This document shows, piece by piece, positions 36,027 through 45,271 of a stretch of 64,000 bases of DNA. The position numbers and the translations under genes were made by a program. Location of the stretch: positions 1-64,000 of the forward strand of contig DATGQE010000104.1 of the NCBI GenBank assembly GCA_035304345.1. The letters run 5' to 3'. Source of the DNA: IDS-8 sp035304345 (GTDB lineage: Bacteria; Pseudomonadota; Gammaproteobacteria; Steroidobacterales; Woeseiaceae). Numbering within the stretch: the first letter of the stretch is position 1; each line of letters opens with the position of its first letter. The notes beneath the pieces were generated by a model. That model was not told where the DNA came from, did no database searches, and saw only the letters and a program-made list of their open reading frames with translations.

Positions 36027-38936
36027 TCACTGCTCGTAGGTGACGCGCAGGTAGCCCATGCGACCCGGCAGGTCGTGCGCCACGAGGCTCATGCCGACGA
36101 CGCCGCACTGGCAGGCCGGCGGATCCTCGTCCAGCACGTTGTTGATGCCGAGCGCGAACGTGAGCGAGTCGTCCAGGAACGCCGGCGTGAAGCGAACCTG
36201 CAGGTCGGTGAACAGGACGGAATCGATCGGGCCGCTCTCGTGCATCATGTCGTCGGTCCAGCGCAGCGCCAGGGTGGCGCCCCACTGCTCGTACAGCCAG
36301 TCCAGGTACGCCGTCCAGCGCCACTCCGGGAAGGCGCGCTGGAACGTCTCCTCCGTGTGCACGCCGGTCAGGTCGGTCACCACCGGGTTGCCCTGCGCGT
36401 CCACGGTGATTTCCTCGTACTTGTCCAGGTAAGAGGCGTTGAAGCGCGCGTTGAACTGGCCGATGCCGGTCTCCGGGCCGGTGTACGCCAGCGCGAAATC
36501 GACGCCGGAGGTCTCGATGCCGCCGATGTTCTGGAGCTGGTTGTCGATCAGCCCGAGCTGGCCGCTGCTGGTGCGCGGCGTCAGCGCGCAGGTCGCCGGG
36601 TCGAGCGTGAAGACGCAGGCTTCGATGAGCGTGCTCGGGTCGAGCCCCTGGATCGCATCGTCGACCTCGAGGTTGTAGAAGTCGATGGACGTCGTGAGCC
36701 CTTCGATCCACGTGACGCCGTCGAAGCCGGGGCTCCAGACCAGGCCCACGGTCCAGTTGTCCGAGGTCTCGGGCTCGAGGTTCTCGTTGCCCGCCGACAC
36801 GGCGGAAAGCTGGGGGTTTGACTGCGTCATCGTGACCGGCACGCCGAGCGCCGCGCAATTGTCGATGATCTGCTGCGGCTGCGGCTGGTCGCGCCCGCCG
36901 TTCGCGCTGCCGAACTGCCCCAGCACGTCGGCGCAGGGATCGAGGAAGGTGAAGTCCTCGCGCGCCGCCCCGCCGAACAGCTCGCCGATGCCGGGCGCGC
37001 GCAGGCCGGTCGAGTACGAGGCTCGCAGCGACAGCTCGTCGACCGGACGCCACAGGGCGCTCGCCTTCCAGGTGGTCTCCGAGCCGAACGTGCTGTAGTC
37101 CGAGGCGCGTCCGGCCAGGTTGAGCTCGAGGTAATCCGCGAGCGGCGCGCCCTCGACGAGCGGCAGGCTCACCTCGGCGTAGAACTCGGTCACGTCGAAC
37201 TCGCCTTCGGTCGACCCGGACGGGATGCCGGCCGTCTCGCCGCTCTCGGCGATCGGGTCCGCGCGGAAGAACCCGTCGTGATCGCGGAATTCCGCCCCGA
37301 CCGCGAAACCCGCCTGGCCGCCGGGCAGCTCGAAGAGCTGACCGGTCAGGTTGAACACGAAGTCGCGCATCGTCTGCCCGCTCACGTCGCGCTGGGTGAA
37401 CCGGACGAAATCGAGCATCTCTTGCGTGATCGAGCCGGTGCCGTCCGGCCCCTGCCCGCCGAAGAAGTTGAACGGCACGCAGTTCGGCACGGCGGCGCAC
37501 ACCGCGGGATCGCCCATCGCGATCTGGAGCTTCGCGGCATTGTGCGTGTTGAAGTTCTCCTGCACGCCGTGGTTGTCGCCGTAGCTGGCGGTCAGGTCCC
37601 AGAACATCGAGCGGCCGGCGAGGTCGAACTCGCCGCCGAGCGTCGCGCTCAGGAAGTACGTGTTGACGTCCTGGAAGAACAGGCGCGGCCCGGATTCCAG
37701 CGGGCGCCGCGCGAAGAACTCCAGGTTGCCGTTGGCGACGGAGAGGTCGACGCCGAACGGGTTGTAGGGATTCAGCGCCGAGACGACGAACTGGTCGTTG
37801 ATGCGGTTGCCGCAGCCGTTGCCGAGGCAGAGCGGCTCCGGCGCCGCCTTCGTCTCCGACTGGCGGTTCGTGTACGTCGCCTTGAACGTGAGATCGAGGT
37901 TGTCCGCGAGCTCGTGGGTCACGGAGGCGTAGAGGTTCACGCGCTCGTTCGGGGTACGCAGGAAGTTGAATCCCGGCGCGTTGAAGTTGAAGCGGTCGGC
38001 ACCGGTGAACGCATGGAAATCCCCGGAGGCCGGGTTGTCCGGGTTGAACACCGGGATGTTGTCCGCCCCGTCGTTCAGCACGCCGTCGTTCAGCGTGATG
38101 TCTGCGAAGCCGAAGTTCGGCCCGAGCACGAAACGTCCCTGCGGCGTGAATGACGAGCACAGAGTGTTCGGCACGTCGCAGCTCGTGGCAAACGGGTTCG
38201 GGAAGGCGGATTGCGCGCGGTCGGCTGTTTCGACGCCGCGCTCCTCCGTGTAGCCCGCGCTCAGCACGAAGTGCGTGGTTTCCGTGCCGCCGCCCCACAG
38301 CCCCGTGAGCTCGTAGGACTCGCCGTCGTTCTCGCTGATGAACTGCCCGACCTGCGCGTCGACCCGGAAACCCTCGTAATCGGACGTCGTGATGATGTTG
38401 ACCACGCCGCCGATCGCATCCGAGCCGTAGATCGCCGAGGCCCCGTCCTGGAGGATCTCGATGCGCTCGATCACGTTGTCGGGGATGGTGTTGAGATCGA
38501 CCGCGCTCGGCACGCCCGAGGCGGACGAGCCCGGTATCCAGCGCCGCCCGTCGACGAGCACCAGCGTGCGTTTCGAGCCCACGTTCCTGAGCGCCACCTC
38601 GACGGCACCGGCGCCGATGCCGGATCCGTCCTGCGGGAAGCCGGAGTTGCCGGGCACGTTGAACTGGGCGTTGATCGCCGAGCCGGTCACCGGAAGCTGC
38701 TGCAGGGCGTCGCCGAGGTTCGTGAGGCCCGTGCGCTCGAGATCGGCCGTGCCGAGCTCCATCACCGCCGCCGCTTCGTTGAGCGGATCGCGACGGATGC
38801 GCGATCCCGTGACCACGACCTCCTCGAGCTCCTCGGTCGCGGTCGGCTGCTGGGCACTGACCGGGTCGTCGGGGATGACCAGCGCGGCGACAGCCGCGAG
38901 CAGCGTGGCGGAACCGGACCGGACATGCGATTTCAT
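36027..38936 (-). CDS. TonB-dependent receptor (oxidoreductase-like/Oar-free plug type), ligand unknown
   Basis: This 969-residue outer-membrane receptor has a signal peptide and a TonB-box-like EELEEVVVTGSRIRR. Its plug contains GAGAVEVALRNVGSKRTLVLVDGRR and the IYGSDAIGGVVNI motif (about 45-170); a large barrel ends in GYLRVTYEQ. The LVDGRR type of plug is common in Xanthomonadales and Caulobacter receptors of the NicX/TBDT class with broad ligands. The ATG at 38936 is preferred because AAGGGGGA precedes it. There is no operator of the uronate type upstream and no enzyme partner, so the ligand is open. Confidence 0.92.
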   Translation of the reverse strand: MKSHVRSGSATLLAAVAALVIPDDPVSAQQPTATEELEEVVVTGSRIRRDPLNEAAAVMELGTADLERTGLTNLGDALQQLPVTGSAINAQFNVPGNSGFPQDGSGIGAGAVEVALRNVGSKRTLVLVDGRRWIPGSSASGVPSAVDLNTIPDNVIERIEILQDGASAIYGSDAIGGVVNIITTSDYEGFRVDAQVGQFISENDGESYELTGLWGGGTETTHFVLSAGYTEERGVETADRAQSAFPNPFATSCDVPNTLCSSFTPQGRFVLGPNFGFADITLNDGVLNDGADNIPVFNPDNPASGDFHAFTGADRFNFNAPGFNFLRTPNERVNLYASVTHELADNLDLTFKATYTNRQSETKAAPEPLCLGNGCGNRINDQFVVSALNPYNPFGVDLSVANGNLEFFARRPLESGPRLFFQDVNTYFLSATLGGEFDLAGRSMFWDLTASYGDNHGVQENFNTHNAAKLQIAMGDPAVCAAVPNCVPFNFFGGQGPDGTGSITQEMLDFVRFTQRDVSGQTMRDFVFNLTGQLFELPGGQAGFAVGAEFRDHDGFFRADPIAESGETAGIPSGSTEGEFDVTEFYAEVSLPLVEGAPLADYLELNLAGRASDYSTFGSETTWKASALWRPVDELSLRASYSTGLRAPGIGELFGGAAREDFTFLDPCADVLGQFGSANGGRDQPQPQQIIDNCAALGVPVTMTQSNPQLSAVSAGNENLEPETSDNWTVGLVWSPGFDGVTWIEGLTTSIDFYNLEVDDAIQGLDPSTLIEACVFTLDPATCALTPRTSSGQLGLIDNQLQNIGGIETSGVDFALAYTGPETGIGQFNARFNASYLDKYEEITVDAQGNPVVTDLTGVHTEETFQRAFPEWRWTAYLDWLYEQWGATLALRWTDDMMHESGPIDSVLFTDLQVRFTPAFLDDSLTFALGINNVLDEDPPACQCGVVGMSLVAHDLPGRMGYLRVTYEQ

Positions 38937-39346
38937 GACGGTATCCCCCTTCATGCGAACCGGTGGAAGGAAAGCGTGGATTGCGCCTGGTCCGGCGAGG
39001 GGGGACGCACTGCGGTCAGCGCGACACACCAGTCCGGAACGGACCTCGTGCGCAAGATCGTCACAGTAACGTCGGCGCCGGGCGGGATGATGGCGCTGGC
39101 GACTACTCTACTCCCGCATCCTCGAGGGACGCAATATGGCGCATGCGGGCCACATATCGAATCGCTATGACGCGCAGCGCGGGCCCCTCCATGCATGGTC
39201 CGTGAAAGCCGTGGCGCGATTCGTTACAATGCCTCGCCCGTTCGCAAACGAGATTCCCGAAGGATTCCGTCATCCCTGAGCCGGTTGCGAAAACGCAGGC
39301 TTCTTCCGCTTTCCGCCGTCCCTTCCTGATCGGTTGCTGCACGCTC
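38937..39346. other. Spacer between the TonB receptor and a small FN3-like gene
   Basis: No gene is evident. A TACAAT hexamer at 39225-39230 could be the -10 element of the rightward FN3-like gene. The plus-strand frame of that gene stays open from 39242, but no ATG, GTG or TTG occurs in it before 39347. Confidence 0.5.
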
Positions 39347-39739
39347 GTGCTGGTCGCGGCGACGCTGGCGGCGCCGTGCGGGGCGCTCGCCACGCCGGTC
39401 GAGCTGCACGCGGATACCGCCGTCGCGACGGCCGGGTATTTCCAGCTTCGCTGGCAGGCGCCGGGCGAGGTCGTCGTGCAGGAGGACACGACCCCCGAGT
39501 TCGCCTCGCCGAGGATCCTCTACCGGGGATCCGACAACGCGCGCGTGGTGTCCGGCAAGCCCGACGGCCGGTGGTACTACCGTGCCCGCGCCGCGGACTC
39601 CGGCGGCGCGTTCGGCGAGATCGTGGAGGTCACGGTGCGGCACCATCCGCTCGAGCGCGCGCTCGCGTTCTTCGGGATCGGTGCCGTCGTGTTCCTCGGC
39701 ACTTTGATCGCGATCGTGCGGGGGGCACGCGCCGCATGA
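39347..39739 (+). CDS. Small exported FN3-like protein with C-terminal membrane anchor
   Basis: This is a protein of about 130 residues. A short hydrophobic N-terminus ends in GALA. A fibronectin-type-III-like sandwich follows, with FQLRWQAPGEVVVQEDTTPEF and the typical DGRWYYRARA strand. A C-terminal helix (LAFFGIGAVVFLGTLIAIV) with a basic tail would anchor it in the inner membrane. The only canonical start is the GTG at 39347, which gives a short signal. The codons just upstream encode a better signal core (RRPFLIGCCTLVLVAA) but contain no standard start, so the true 5' end is uncertain. It precedes the symporter gene on the same strand and may assist it. Confidence 0.65.
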   Translation: MLVAATLAAPCGALATPVELHADTAVATAGYFQLRWQAPGEVVVQEDTTPEFASPRILYRGSDNARVVSGKPDGRWYYRARAADSGGAFGEIVEVTVRHHPLERALAFFGIGAVVFLGTLIAIVRGARAA

Positions 39740-39893
39740 CGGTGGCGGCGGCCGCCCGCGCCGCGCGCGGCCGTGCGGCCGCGTTCGGCGTGCGCGCCTG
39801 CGGTGCGCCCGACCCGGAAGCGCACGCCCGCGCGGTGGCGCGCGGGAGCGTACCTCTGCCACGGGGCCGACGACGGACGTCCCGCGGTGCGCC

Positions 39894-41345
39894 ATGGACG
39901 TAGTCGAAAGCGCCATCCTGGACCCGACGGTGGGCTGGCTGATCCTCGCCGGGTTCAGCGTGCTGTGGATCGTGCTGGGCTGGCACCTCGGGCGCGGCGC
40001 GGGCCAGCTCGACGACTACGTGCTCGCCGGCCGCAACGTCGGGCTCGCCCTCGGCACGGCCACCGTGATGGCCACCTGGGTGACGAGCAACACCACCATG
40101 GCGGCACCGCAGCTCGCGTTGCAGATGGGCGTGTGGGGCGTCGTGGGGTACTCGCTCGGCTGCGTCGGCCTGTTCATGTTCGCGCCCGTGGCGCGGCGCA
40201 TCCGGCGCCTCATGCCTGCCGGGTACACGAGCGGCGACTTCATCCGCCTGCGCTACGGCCACCTCGCCTGGCGCATTTTCCTCGCGATCTCGCTGTTCTA
40301 CGGGCTCGGCTGGCTCGTCAGCATGGGCATGGCCGGCGGCATCCTGATTCACGCGCTCACCGGGATTCCCTATCTCCACGGGATGACGGTGATCCTCGGC
40401 ATTTGCGTCGGCTACACGCTGCTCGGTGGCCTGCGCGCCGTGATCGGCACGGATTTCATCCAGGCCTTCCTGATACTGGTCGGCATCGTCATCATCGCCG
40501 TGCTCGCGATCCAGAGCATCGGTTTCGACGAAATCCACTCGGCGGTGCTGCGCGAGCGCCCGGAGCTGCTCAACCTGCTGATGCCGGCAGCGATCATGTT
40601 CCTGTTCAACAACCTGCTTTTCGGCGTGGGCGAGATCTTCCATTCGAACGTCTGGTGGAGCCGCGCGTTCGCGTTCCGGACCGGCGTGGGATTCAAGGCG
40701 TACACGCTGGCCGGTCTCTTGTGGGCGCCGATCCCGATCGTGGCCGGTTTCATCGCGCTCGCGACGCCCGCGCTCGGGCTCAACGTGCCGGCCGCGGACA
40801 TGGTGGGCCCGATGGTCGCGGCCGAGATCCTCGGCACGACCGGTGCCGTGCTGGTGCTCGTCATGGTGTTCGCGGCGCTCTCGTCCAGCCTCGACTCGCT
40901 GCTCGCCGCGACCTCCATCCTCGTCGTCGAGGACATCTACCGCCGGCATTTCAGGCCGCGGGCGACCGCTGCCGAGCTCAAGACGGCCACGGCCTGGATC
41001 ATCCTCGGGCTGGGCGTGCTCACCTGGTTTCTGTGTGCGCCACGTGTCACGACGCTCGCCGAGCTCCTGTATTTCACAGGCGCCTTCGTCGCGAGTACCA
41101 TCTGGCCGGTGATCGCCGGCCTTTTCTGGCACCGTGCCACGCCGGGTGGCGCGATCGCCGGCATGCTGCTCGGCATCGCTGCCGGGCTGTACGGCTATTT
41201 CGCCGTGGGCTTCTACGTCGCCGCCCTCATAGGCGCGGCGGTCTCCATGGCGGCCGTGCTCGTCGCCACGCTGCTCTCGCGCTCGCATTTCGACTGGGCT
41301 GCGCTCCGTGAAGAACATCCCGCCGCATCCGGAGGTATCGCATGA
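39894..41345 (+). CDS. Sodium:solute symporter (SSS family)
   Basis: This 483-residue integral membrane protein with about 13 predicted helices shows the SSS pattern: DDYVLAGRNVG in the first cytoplasmic loop, ATWVTSNTTMAAPQ in helix 1 and GLRAVIGTDFIQAFLI in helix 5. FAALSSSLDSLLAATSILVVEDIYRR in helix 8 carries the sodium-site Ser pair. The exact solute is unknown; urea/polyamine-type and panthothenate-type branches are both possible. Its stop overlaps the start of a 40-residue membrane microprotein (ATGA), followed by a carbamoyltransferase-like gene. The substrate may therefore be a nitrogen compound processed by those enzymes (inference). Confidence 0.87.
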   Translation: MDVVESAILDPTVGWLILAGFSVLWIVLGWHLGRGAGQLDDYVLAGRNVGLALGTATVMATWVTSNTTMAAPQLALQMGVWGVVGYSLGCVGLFMFAPVARRIRRLMPAGYTSGDFIRLRYGHLAWRIFLAISLFYGLGWLVSMGMAGGILIHALTGIPYLHGMTVILGICVGYTLLGGLRAVIGTDFIQAFLILVGIVIIAVLAIQSIGFDEIHSAVLRERPELLNLLMPAAIMFLFNNLLFGVGEIFHSNVWWSRAFAFRTGVGFKAYTLAGLLWAPIPIVAGFIALATPALGLNVPAADMVGPMVAAEILGTTGAVLVLVMVFAALSSSLDSLLAATSILVVEDIYRRHFRPRATAAELKTATAWIILGLGVLTWFLCAPRVTTLAELLYFTGAFVASTIWPVIAGLFWHRATPGGAIAGMLLGIAAGLYGYFAVGFYVAALIGAAVSMAAVLVATLLSRSHFDWAALREEHPAASGGIA

Positions 41346-41464
41346 TCATTTCCGCCAGCGGGCTAGCCGTGCTCGTTTCCGTCGCTCTCGCGGTCACCGT
41401 CGCGGCACCGCTCCTGCTCCTGGCGCTGCTCGTCCGCGACCTGAAGCGGGGTGAGCTGTGGTGA
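41342..41464 (+). CDS. 40-residue single-pass membrane microprotein
   Basis: This short frame starts at the ATG overlapping the symporter stop and ends in GELW just as the next gene begins. It encodes a single hydrophobic helix (LAVLVSVALAVTVAAPLLLLA) followed by a basic end (VRDLKRGELW). Its exact overlap with both neighbours (ATGA and GTGA), a helix with a positive-inside tail and its place behind an SSS gene support a real small accessory subunit. Such small partners are known for other SSS proteins, for example DUF4212 proteins. No function has been seen directly. Confidence 0.7.
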   Translation: MIISASGLAVLVSVALAVTVAAPLLLLALLVRDLKRGELW

Positions 41465-42513
41465 GCGGGACGCGCCCCATCCCGGCCGAGCTGCTCGAGG
41501 ATGCGCCGCTCGACCTGCGCGGCTTCGACCGTCCCCGGGCGCTGATCGAGAGCTGCGACGAGGACCTGACGCCCCTCCTCGACCTAGTGAAACGCCCGGT
41601 GCTGTCCGCCCGGCAGTTCACGCGCGAGCAGCTCGTGCAGCTCGCGCGCCTGTCCGCGCGCTTCGAGACCCAGCCGCAGCTCACCACGCGGCCCCTCACC
41701 GGGAAGATCCTGATCAGCGCCTTCTACGAGCCATCCACGCGCACGCGGCTGTCGTTCGAGTCCGCGTGGCACCGCCTGGGCGGTGACATCATGTCGATCA
41801 CCGACTCGGCCTCGACCGGCATCGCGAAAGGCGAGAGCCTGCGCGACATCGGCGAGATGCTGAACAACTACGGCGATCTCGTCGTCCTGCGCGACAGCAA
41901 CGCGAACTCGGTGTACGAGATGGCGGAGTCCCTGCGCATCCCGATCATCAGCGGCGGTAACGGCTGCGACGAGCACCCGACGCAGGCGCTCGCCGACATC
42001 TACGCGCTGCTGAAGTGGCGCCCCTCGATGTGCCGCGCGCCGGACGGGGAGCCCCCGGTGCGCTTCGGCATCGTCGGCGTGCCGGCGAAGATGCGCACGG
42101 TACGGAGCCTCCTGCTGCTGCTGCGCAACTTCGCGGACGCGATCGAGGAGATCGTCGTCGTCTCCGACCAGCCGGAGCCTTTCGCCGAAGGCCAGCTCGA
42201 GGAGCTGCTGGAATCCGGTCTTCGCGTACGCGTGACCGACCAGTTCGAGAAGGAGCTGCCGGCGCTCGACGTCGTGTACCAGAACGCAATCCTGTGGACC
42301 GGCAACGACTACGAGGAGCTCGGCGTGAAGTTCCGGCTGGACGCATCGTCCCCGCTCAAGCCCGGCGCCGTGATCCTGCACCCGCTGGCCCGCGGCCCCG
42401 AGCTCGCGACAGACCTCGACGGCACGCCGCACAACTGGTACTTCGCGCAGGCGCGCGGCGCGGTGTTCATGCGCATGGCGCTGCTCGCCACCATCCTCAA
42501 GGTGTTCATCTAG
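41458..42513 (+). CDS. Aspartate carbamoyltransferase-like enzyme with altered amino-acid-binding loop
   Basis: This is a 351-residue transcarbamylase. The carbamoyl-phosphate site is intact: STRTR at 93-97, Lys124 in the 80s-type loop, Arg145, HPTQ at 173-176 and Arg213. HPL at 308-310 with GPELATDLDGTPHNWYF matches the PyrB C-terminus. The 240s-region motif RVQKER that binds aspartate in PyrB is replaced by NAILWTGN (276-283), and there is a 45-residue N-terminal extension. I therefore call the acceptor unknown; a divergent pyrB is the alternative. The start GTG at 41458 or 41461 overlaps the microprotein stop. asnB-like follows after 46 bases. Confidence 0.8.
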   Translation: MVSGTRPIPAELLEDAPLDLRGFDRPRALIESCDEDLTPLLDLVKRPVLSARQFTREQLVQLARLSARFETQPQLTTRPLTGKILISAFYEPSTRTRLSFESAWHRLGGDIMSITDSASTGIAKGESLRDIGEMLNNYGDLVVLRDSNANSVYEMAESLRIPIISGGNGCDEHPTQALADIYALLKWRPSMCRAPDGEPPVRFGIVGVPAKMRTVRSLLLLLRNFADAIEEIVVVSDQPEPFAEGQLEELLESGLRVRVTDQFEKELPALDVVYQNAILWTGNDYEELGVKFRLDASSPLKPGAVILHPLARGPELATDLDGTPHNWYFAQARGAVFMRMALLATILKVFI

Positions 42514-42559
42514 TGACGGGTTCCGGTCGCTGCTCGCCCGCGCACGAGGCGCGCCCCTG

Positions 42560-44560
42560 ATGTGCGGCATCGCGGGCGTGATGCACGACGATCGCGCGCG
42601 TCCCGTCGCGCGCGAGACGCTCGTGGCGATGGCGGCGATGCTGCACCACCGCGGTCCCGACGGCTACGGCTGCGCGACGCGGGAGGGCATCGGCTTCGGC
42701 CACTCGAGGCTGTCGATCGTGGATCTCGACCCGGAGCGCGGCCGCCAGCCGTTCGCCGCCGATGGCCGCCTGCTGCTGAGCAAGAACGGCGAGCTCTACG
42801 ACTACCAGCGCCTGCGCGCCACGCTGACCGCACAGGGCGCGCGCTTCCGCACCAAGTCGGACTCCGAGCTCATCCTGCACCTGTACCCGCGGCTCGGCTT
42901 CGCGGGCATGCTGCCGTGGCTCCGCGGCGAGTTCGCGTTCGCCCTGTACGACGCCGACGCGGACACCCTGTTTCTCGCACGCGACCGCTTCGGCATCAAG
43001 CCGCTGTACTGGGCGCGCACCCGTGACGGCATCGTGTTCGGCTCGGAGCTCAAGGCGCTGTTCGCGCATCCCGCGGTGCCGCGCGAGTTCGAGCCGGCAG
43101 GGCTCTATCACCAGCTCATGCAGACCATGGTGCCCGGCACGACCGCGTTTGCCGGCATCCGGCAGGTCGAGCCGGGACACTGGCTGGAGGTCAGGCGGCG
43201 AGACGGGCGGCTCGAGATCCGCGACCGGCGCTACTGGGATCTCGTGTTCCCGGAAGCGGCGGGACCGGTCGAGGCGGGGGACGAGCAACCCTGGATCGAC
43301 GAGGTGCGCAGCCGGCTCGTCGACGCGGTGCATCTCAGGCTCGAAGCAGACGTGCCGGTCGGCTGTTACCTCTCGGGCGGCATCGACTCCTGCTCCATCA
43401 TGGGCCTCGCCGCGGCCGCGCGGCAGCAGCCGGTGAAGGCGTTCACGATCGGTTTCGACGACGACGCGTACGACGAGACCGCGATCGCGCGCGAGATGGC
43501 CCGGGCCACGGCGGCGGAGCAGGAAGTGCTCCGCATCGAATCGGACCATCTCTACGAGCACTTCGAGCAGACCCTGTGGCACACGGAGCGCTCGATCTAC
43601 AACACGCTGGGCGTGGCCAAGCTGCTCATGAGCCGCCGCGTGCGCGAGCTCGGTTACAAGGTGGTGCTGACCGGCGAAGGCTCGGACGAGCTGTTCGCCG
43701 GCTATCCCGCGCTGCGGCGCGACTTCATCCTGCACGGCCTGCACGATCTCCCGGCGTCCGAGCGGGCCCGGTGGGCTTCGCTGCTCGCCAGCCGCAACGA
43801 GCGCTTCCGCGGCGCCATGCTGGCGGAGAACGCGGTGGAAGACCCGGCGTTCGAGTCGCTGCTCGGCTTCACGCCGTCCTGCCTGCAGCCGTGGCTCGCC
43901 GCGGGCCGGCGCGTGCCTGCGCTGCTGCATCCGGAGCACCGGCGTGCGCTCGCAGGTTACGAGCCGGGCCGCGCGATCGCCGAAAAGCTGGACCCGGATG
44001 CGCTGCGGGGCCGGAATCCGCTCGACCAGGCGCAGTACGTGTGGGTCAAGACGATGCTCGAGGGGCAGATCCTCACGTGGGGCGGGGACCGCGTGGACAT
44101 GGCGAACTCGATGGAGGCGAGGCCCGCCTTCCTCGATCACCACCTGGCGGAGTTCGCCGTGACGGTGCCGCCGTCGCTGCGCATCAAGGGCACCACCGAG
44201 AAGTACGTGCTGCGGGAGGCGATGAAGGGACTGCTGCCGCGGCGGCTGTACGAGCGCGAGAAGGTCGCGTTCATGGCGCCGCCGGCGCATTCGGACCCGG
44301 GGAAATGGGCGGCGATGTGCCGGCTCGCCTCCGAGCACCTCGGCGATGCCGCGATCCGCGACGCGGGGCTGCTCGACGAACGCGGCGTGCGCGAGCTGTT
44401 CGAGCTGCACGAAGCGCCGGGCACGACGGCGGCGACCCGCGTCGAGCTCGACGCGATCGTGAACCACCTGCTCAGCGTGCAGATCCTGCACAGGCACTTC
44501 GTGGCAGCCGACGTGCCGGCGCTGGCGCGCGAGCGCGCCCGTGCGCTCGGCTGGAGCTGA
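42560..44560 (+). CDS. Asparagine synthetase B-like amidotransferase
   Basis: This is a 666-residue class II glutamine amidotransferase with an ATP-pyrophosphatase synthetase domain. Cys2 of MCGIAG is the glutaminase nucleophile. HHRGPDG and SKNGELYDY form the glutamine site; the usual NGEIYN is changed to NGELYD. SGGIDS (272-277) is the PP-loop, and GEGSDELFAGYP follows. It would form an amide from a carboxylate with ATP and glutamine, with aspartate to asparagine as the default. Its length exceeds E. coli AsnB (554). Its place behind a divergent carbamoyltransferase raises the chance of a different substrate. Confidence 0.87.
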   Translation: MCGIAGVMHDDRARPVARETLVAMAAMLHHRGPDGYGCATREGIGFGHSRLSIVDLDPERGRQPFAADGRLLLSKNGELYDYQRLRATLTAQGARFRTKSDSELILHLYPRLGFAGMLPWLRGEFAFALYDADADTLFLARDRFGIKPLYWARTRDGIVFGSELKALFAHPAVPREFEPAGLYHQLMQTMVPGTTAFAGIRQVEPGHWLEVRRRDGRLEIRDRRYWDLVFPEAAGPVEAGDEQPWIDEVRSRLVDAVHLRLEADVPVGCYLSGGIDSCSIMGLAAAARQQPVKAFTIGFDDDAYDETAIAREMARATAAEQEVLRIESDHLYEHFEQTLWHTERSIYNTLGVAKLLMSRRVRELGYKVVLTGEGSDELFAGYPALRRDFILHGLHDLPASERARWASLLASRNERFRGAMLAENAVEDPAFESLLGFTPSCLQPWLAAGRRVPALLHPEHRRALAGYEPGRAIAEKLDPDALRGRNPLDQAQYVWVKTMLEGQILTWGGDRVDMANSMEARPAFLDHHLAEFAVTVPPSLRIKGTTEKYVLREAMKGLLPRRLYEREKVAFMAPPAHSDPGKWAAMCRLASEHLGDAAIRDAGLLDERGVRELFELHEAPGTTAATRVELDAIVNHLLSVQILHRHFVAADVPALARERARALGWS

Positions 44561-44662
44561 GCAGCCTGCCCTCGCCCGCGTGCGCCTCGCGCGTGACGCG
44601 GTCGATTCCAATGGCGTACCCCGGGGTCGTACAATCGCGCTCCTCCCGTTCGGAGGGCCAGG

Positions 44663-45208
44663 GTGAACGAAAACGGCGCACCGCGCGAGCTCATCAGCGA
44701 AACCCGGATCCGGGAGCGGGTCGACGAGCTCGCGGCGCAGATCTCGGCGGACTATGCCGACAAGGCGCCGCTGGTGCTGGTCGGCGTGCTCAAGGGAGCC
44801 TTCATCTTCCTGGCGGACCTCTCGCGCCGGCTGACGATCCCCCGGCTCATCGAGTTCATCGCCGTCTCGAGCTACGACAAGGGCAGCGTGCAGAGCGGCG
44901 GCGTGCGTCTCGTGCTGGACGTGCGCGGCAACATCGAGGGCATGCACGCGCTCATCGTCGAGGACATCGTCGACACCGGCAACACGCTGAACTACCTCAT
45001 CGACATGCTGGCCTCGCACCGTCCGGCCTCGATCCGCACCTGCACGCTGCTGCACAAGGCGGCGCGCGCGAAAGTCGAGGTCCCGCTCGACTACGTCGGC
45101 TTCAGCATCCCGGACGAATGGGTGGTCGGCTACGGCCTGGATTACGCGGAGCAGAACCGCACCCTGCCGTACATCGGCATCGTCCATCCCGACGATCACA
45201 AGCGTTGA
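44663..45208 (+). CDS. hpt: Hypoxanthine phosphoribosyltransferase
   Basis: This 181-residue purine-salvage enzyme converts hypoxanthine or guanine plus PRPP to IMP or GMP. The PRPP motif VEDIVDTGNTL (99-109), the flexible loop near SSYDKGSVQSGG and the C-terminal DEWVVGYGLDYAEQ are diagnostic. The start is the GTG at 44663 with a GGAGGGCCAGG site. A possible -10 TACAAT lies at 44629-44634, so it probably has its own promoter and need not belong with the asparagine-synthetase-like gene. Confidence 0.93.
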   Translation: MNENGAPRELISETRIRERVDELAAQISADYADKAPLVLVGVLKGAFIFLADLSRRLTIPRLIEFIAVSSYDKGSVQSGGVRLVLDVRGNIEGMHALIVEDIVDTGNTLNYLIDMLASHRPASIRTCTLLHKAARAKVEVPLDYVGFSIPDEWVVGYGLDYAEQNRTLPYIGIVHPDDHKR

Positions 45209-45271
45209 TGGCGTGAGTCGCCTCACGTCCCGGCACCGCGGGCGGAGCAGCCGGGGCCGTGACGGCGTCGA

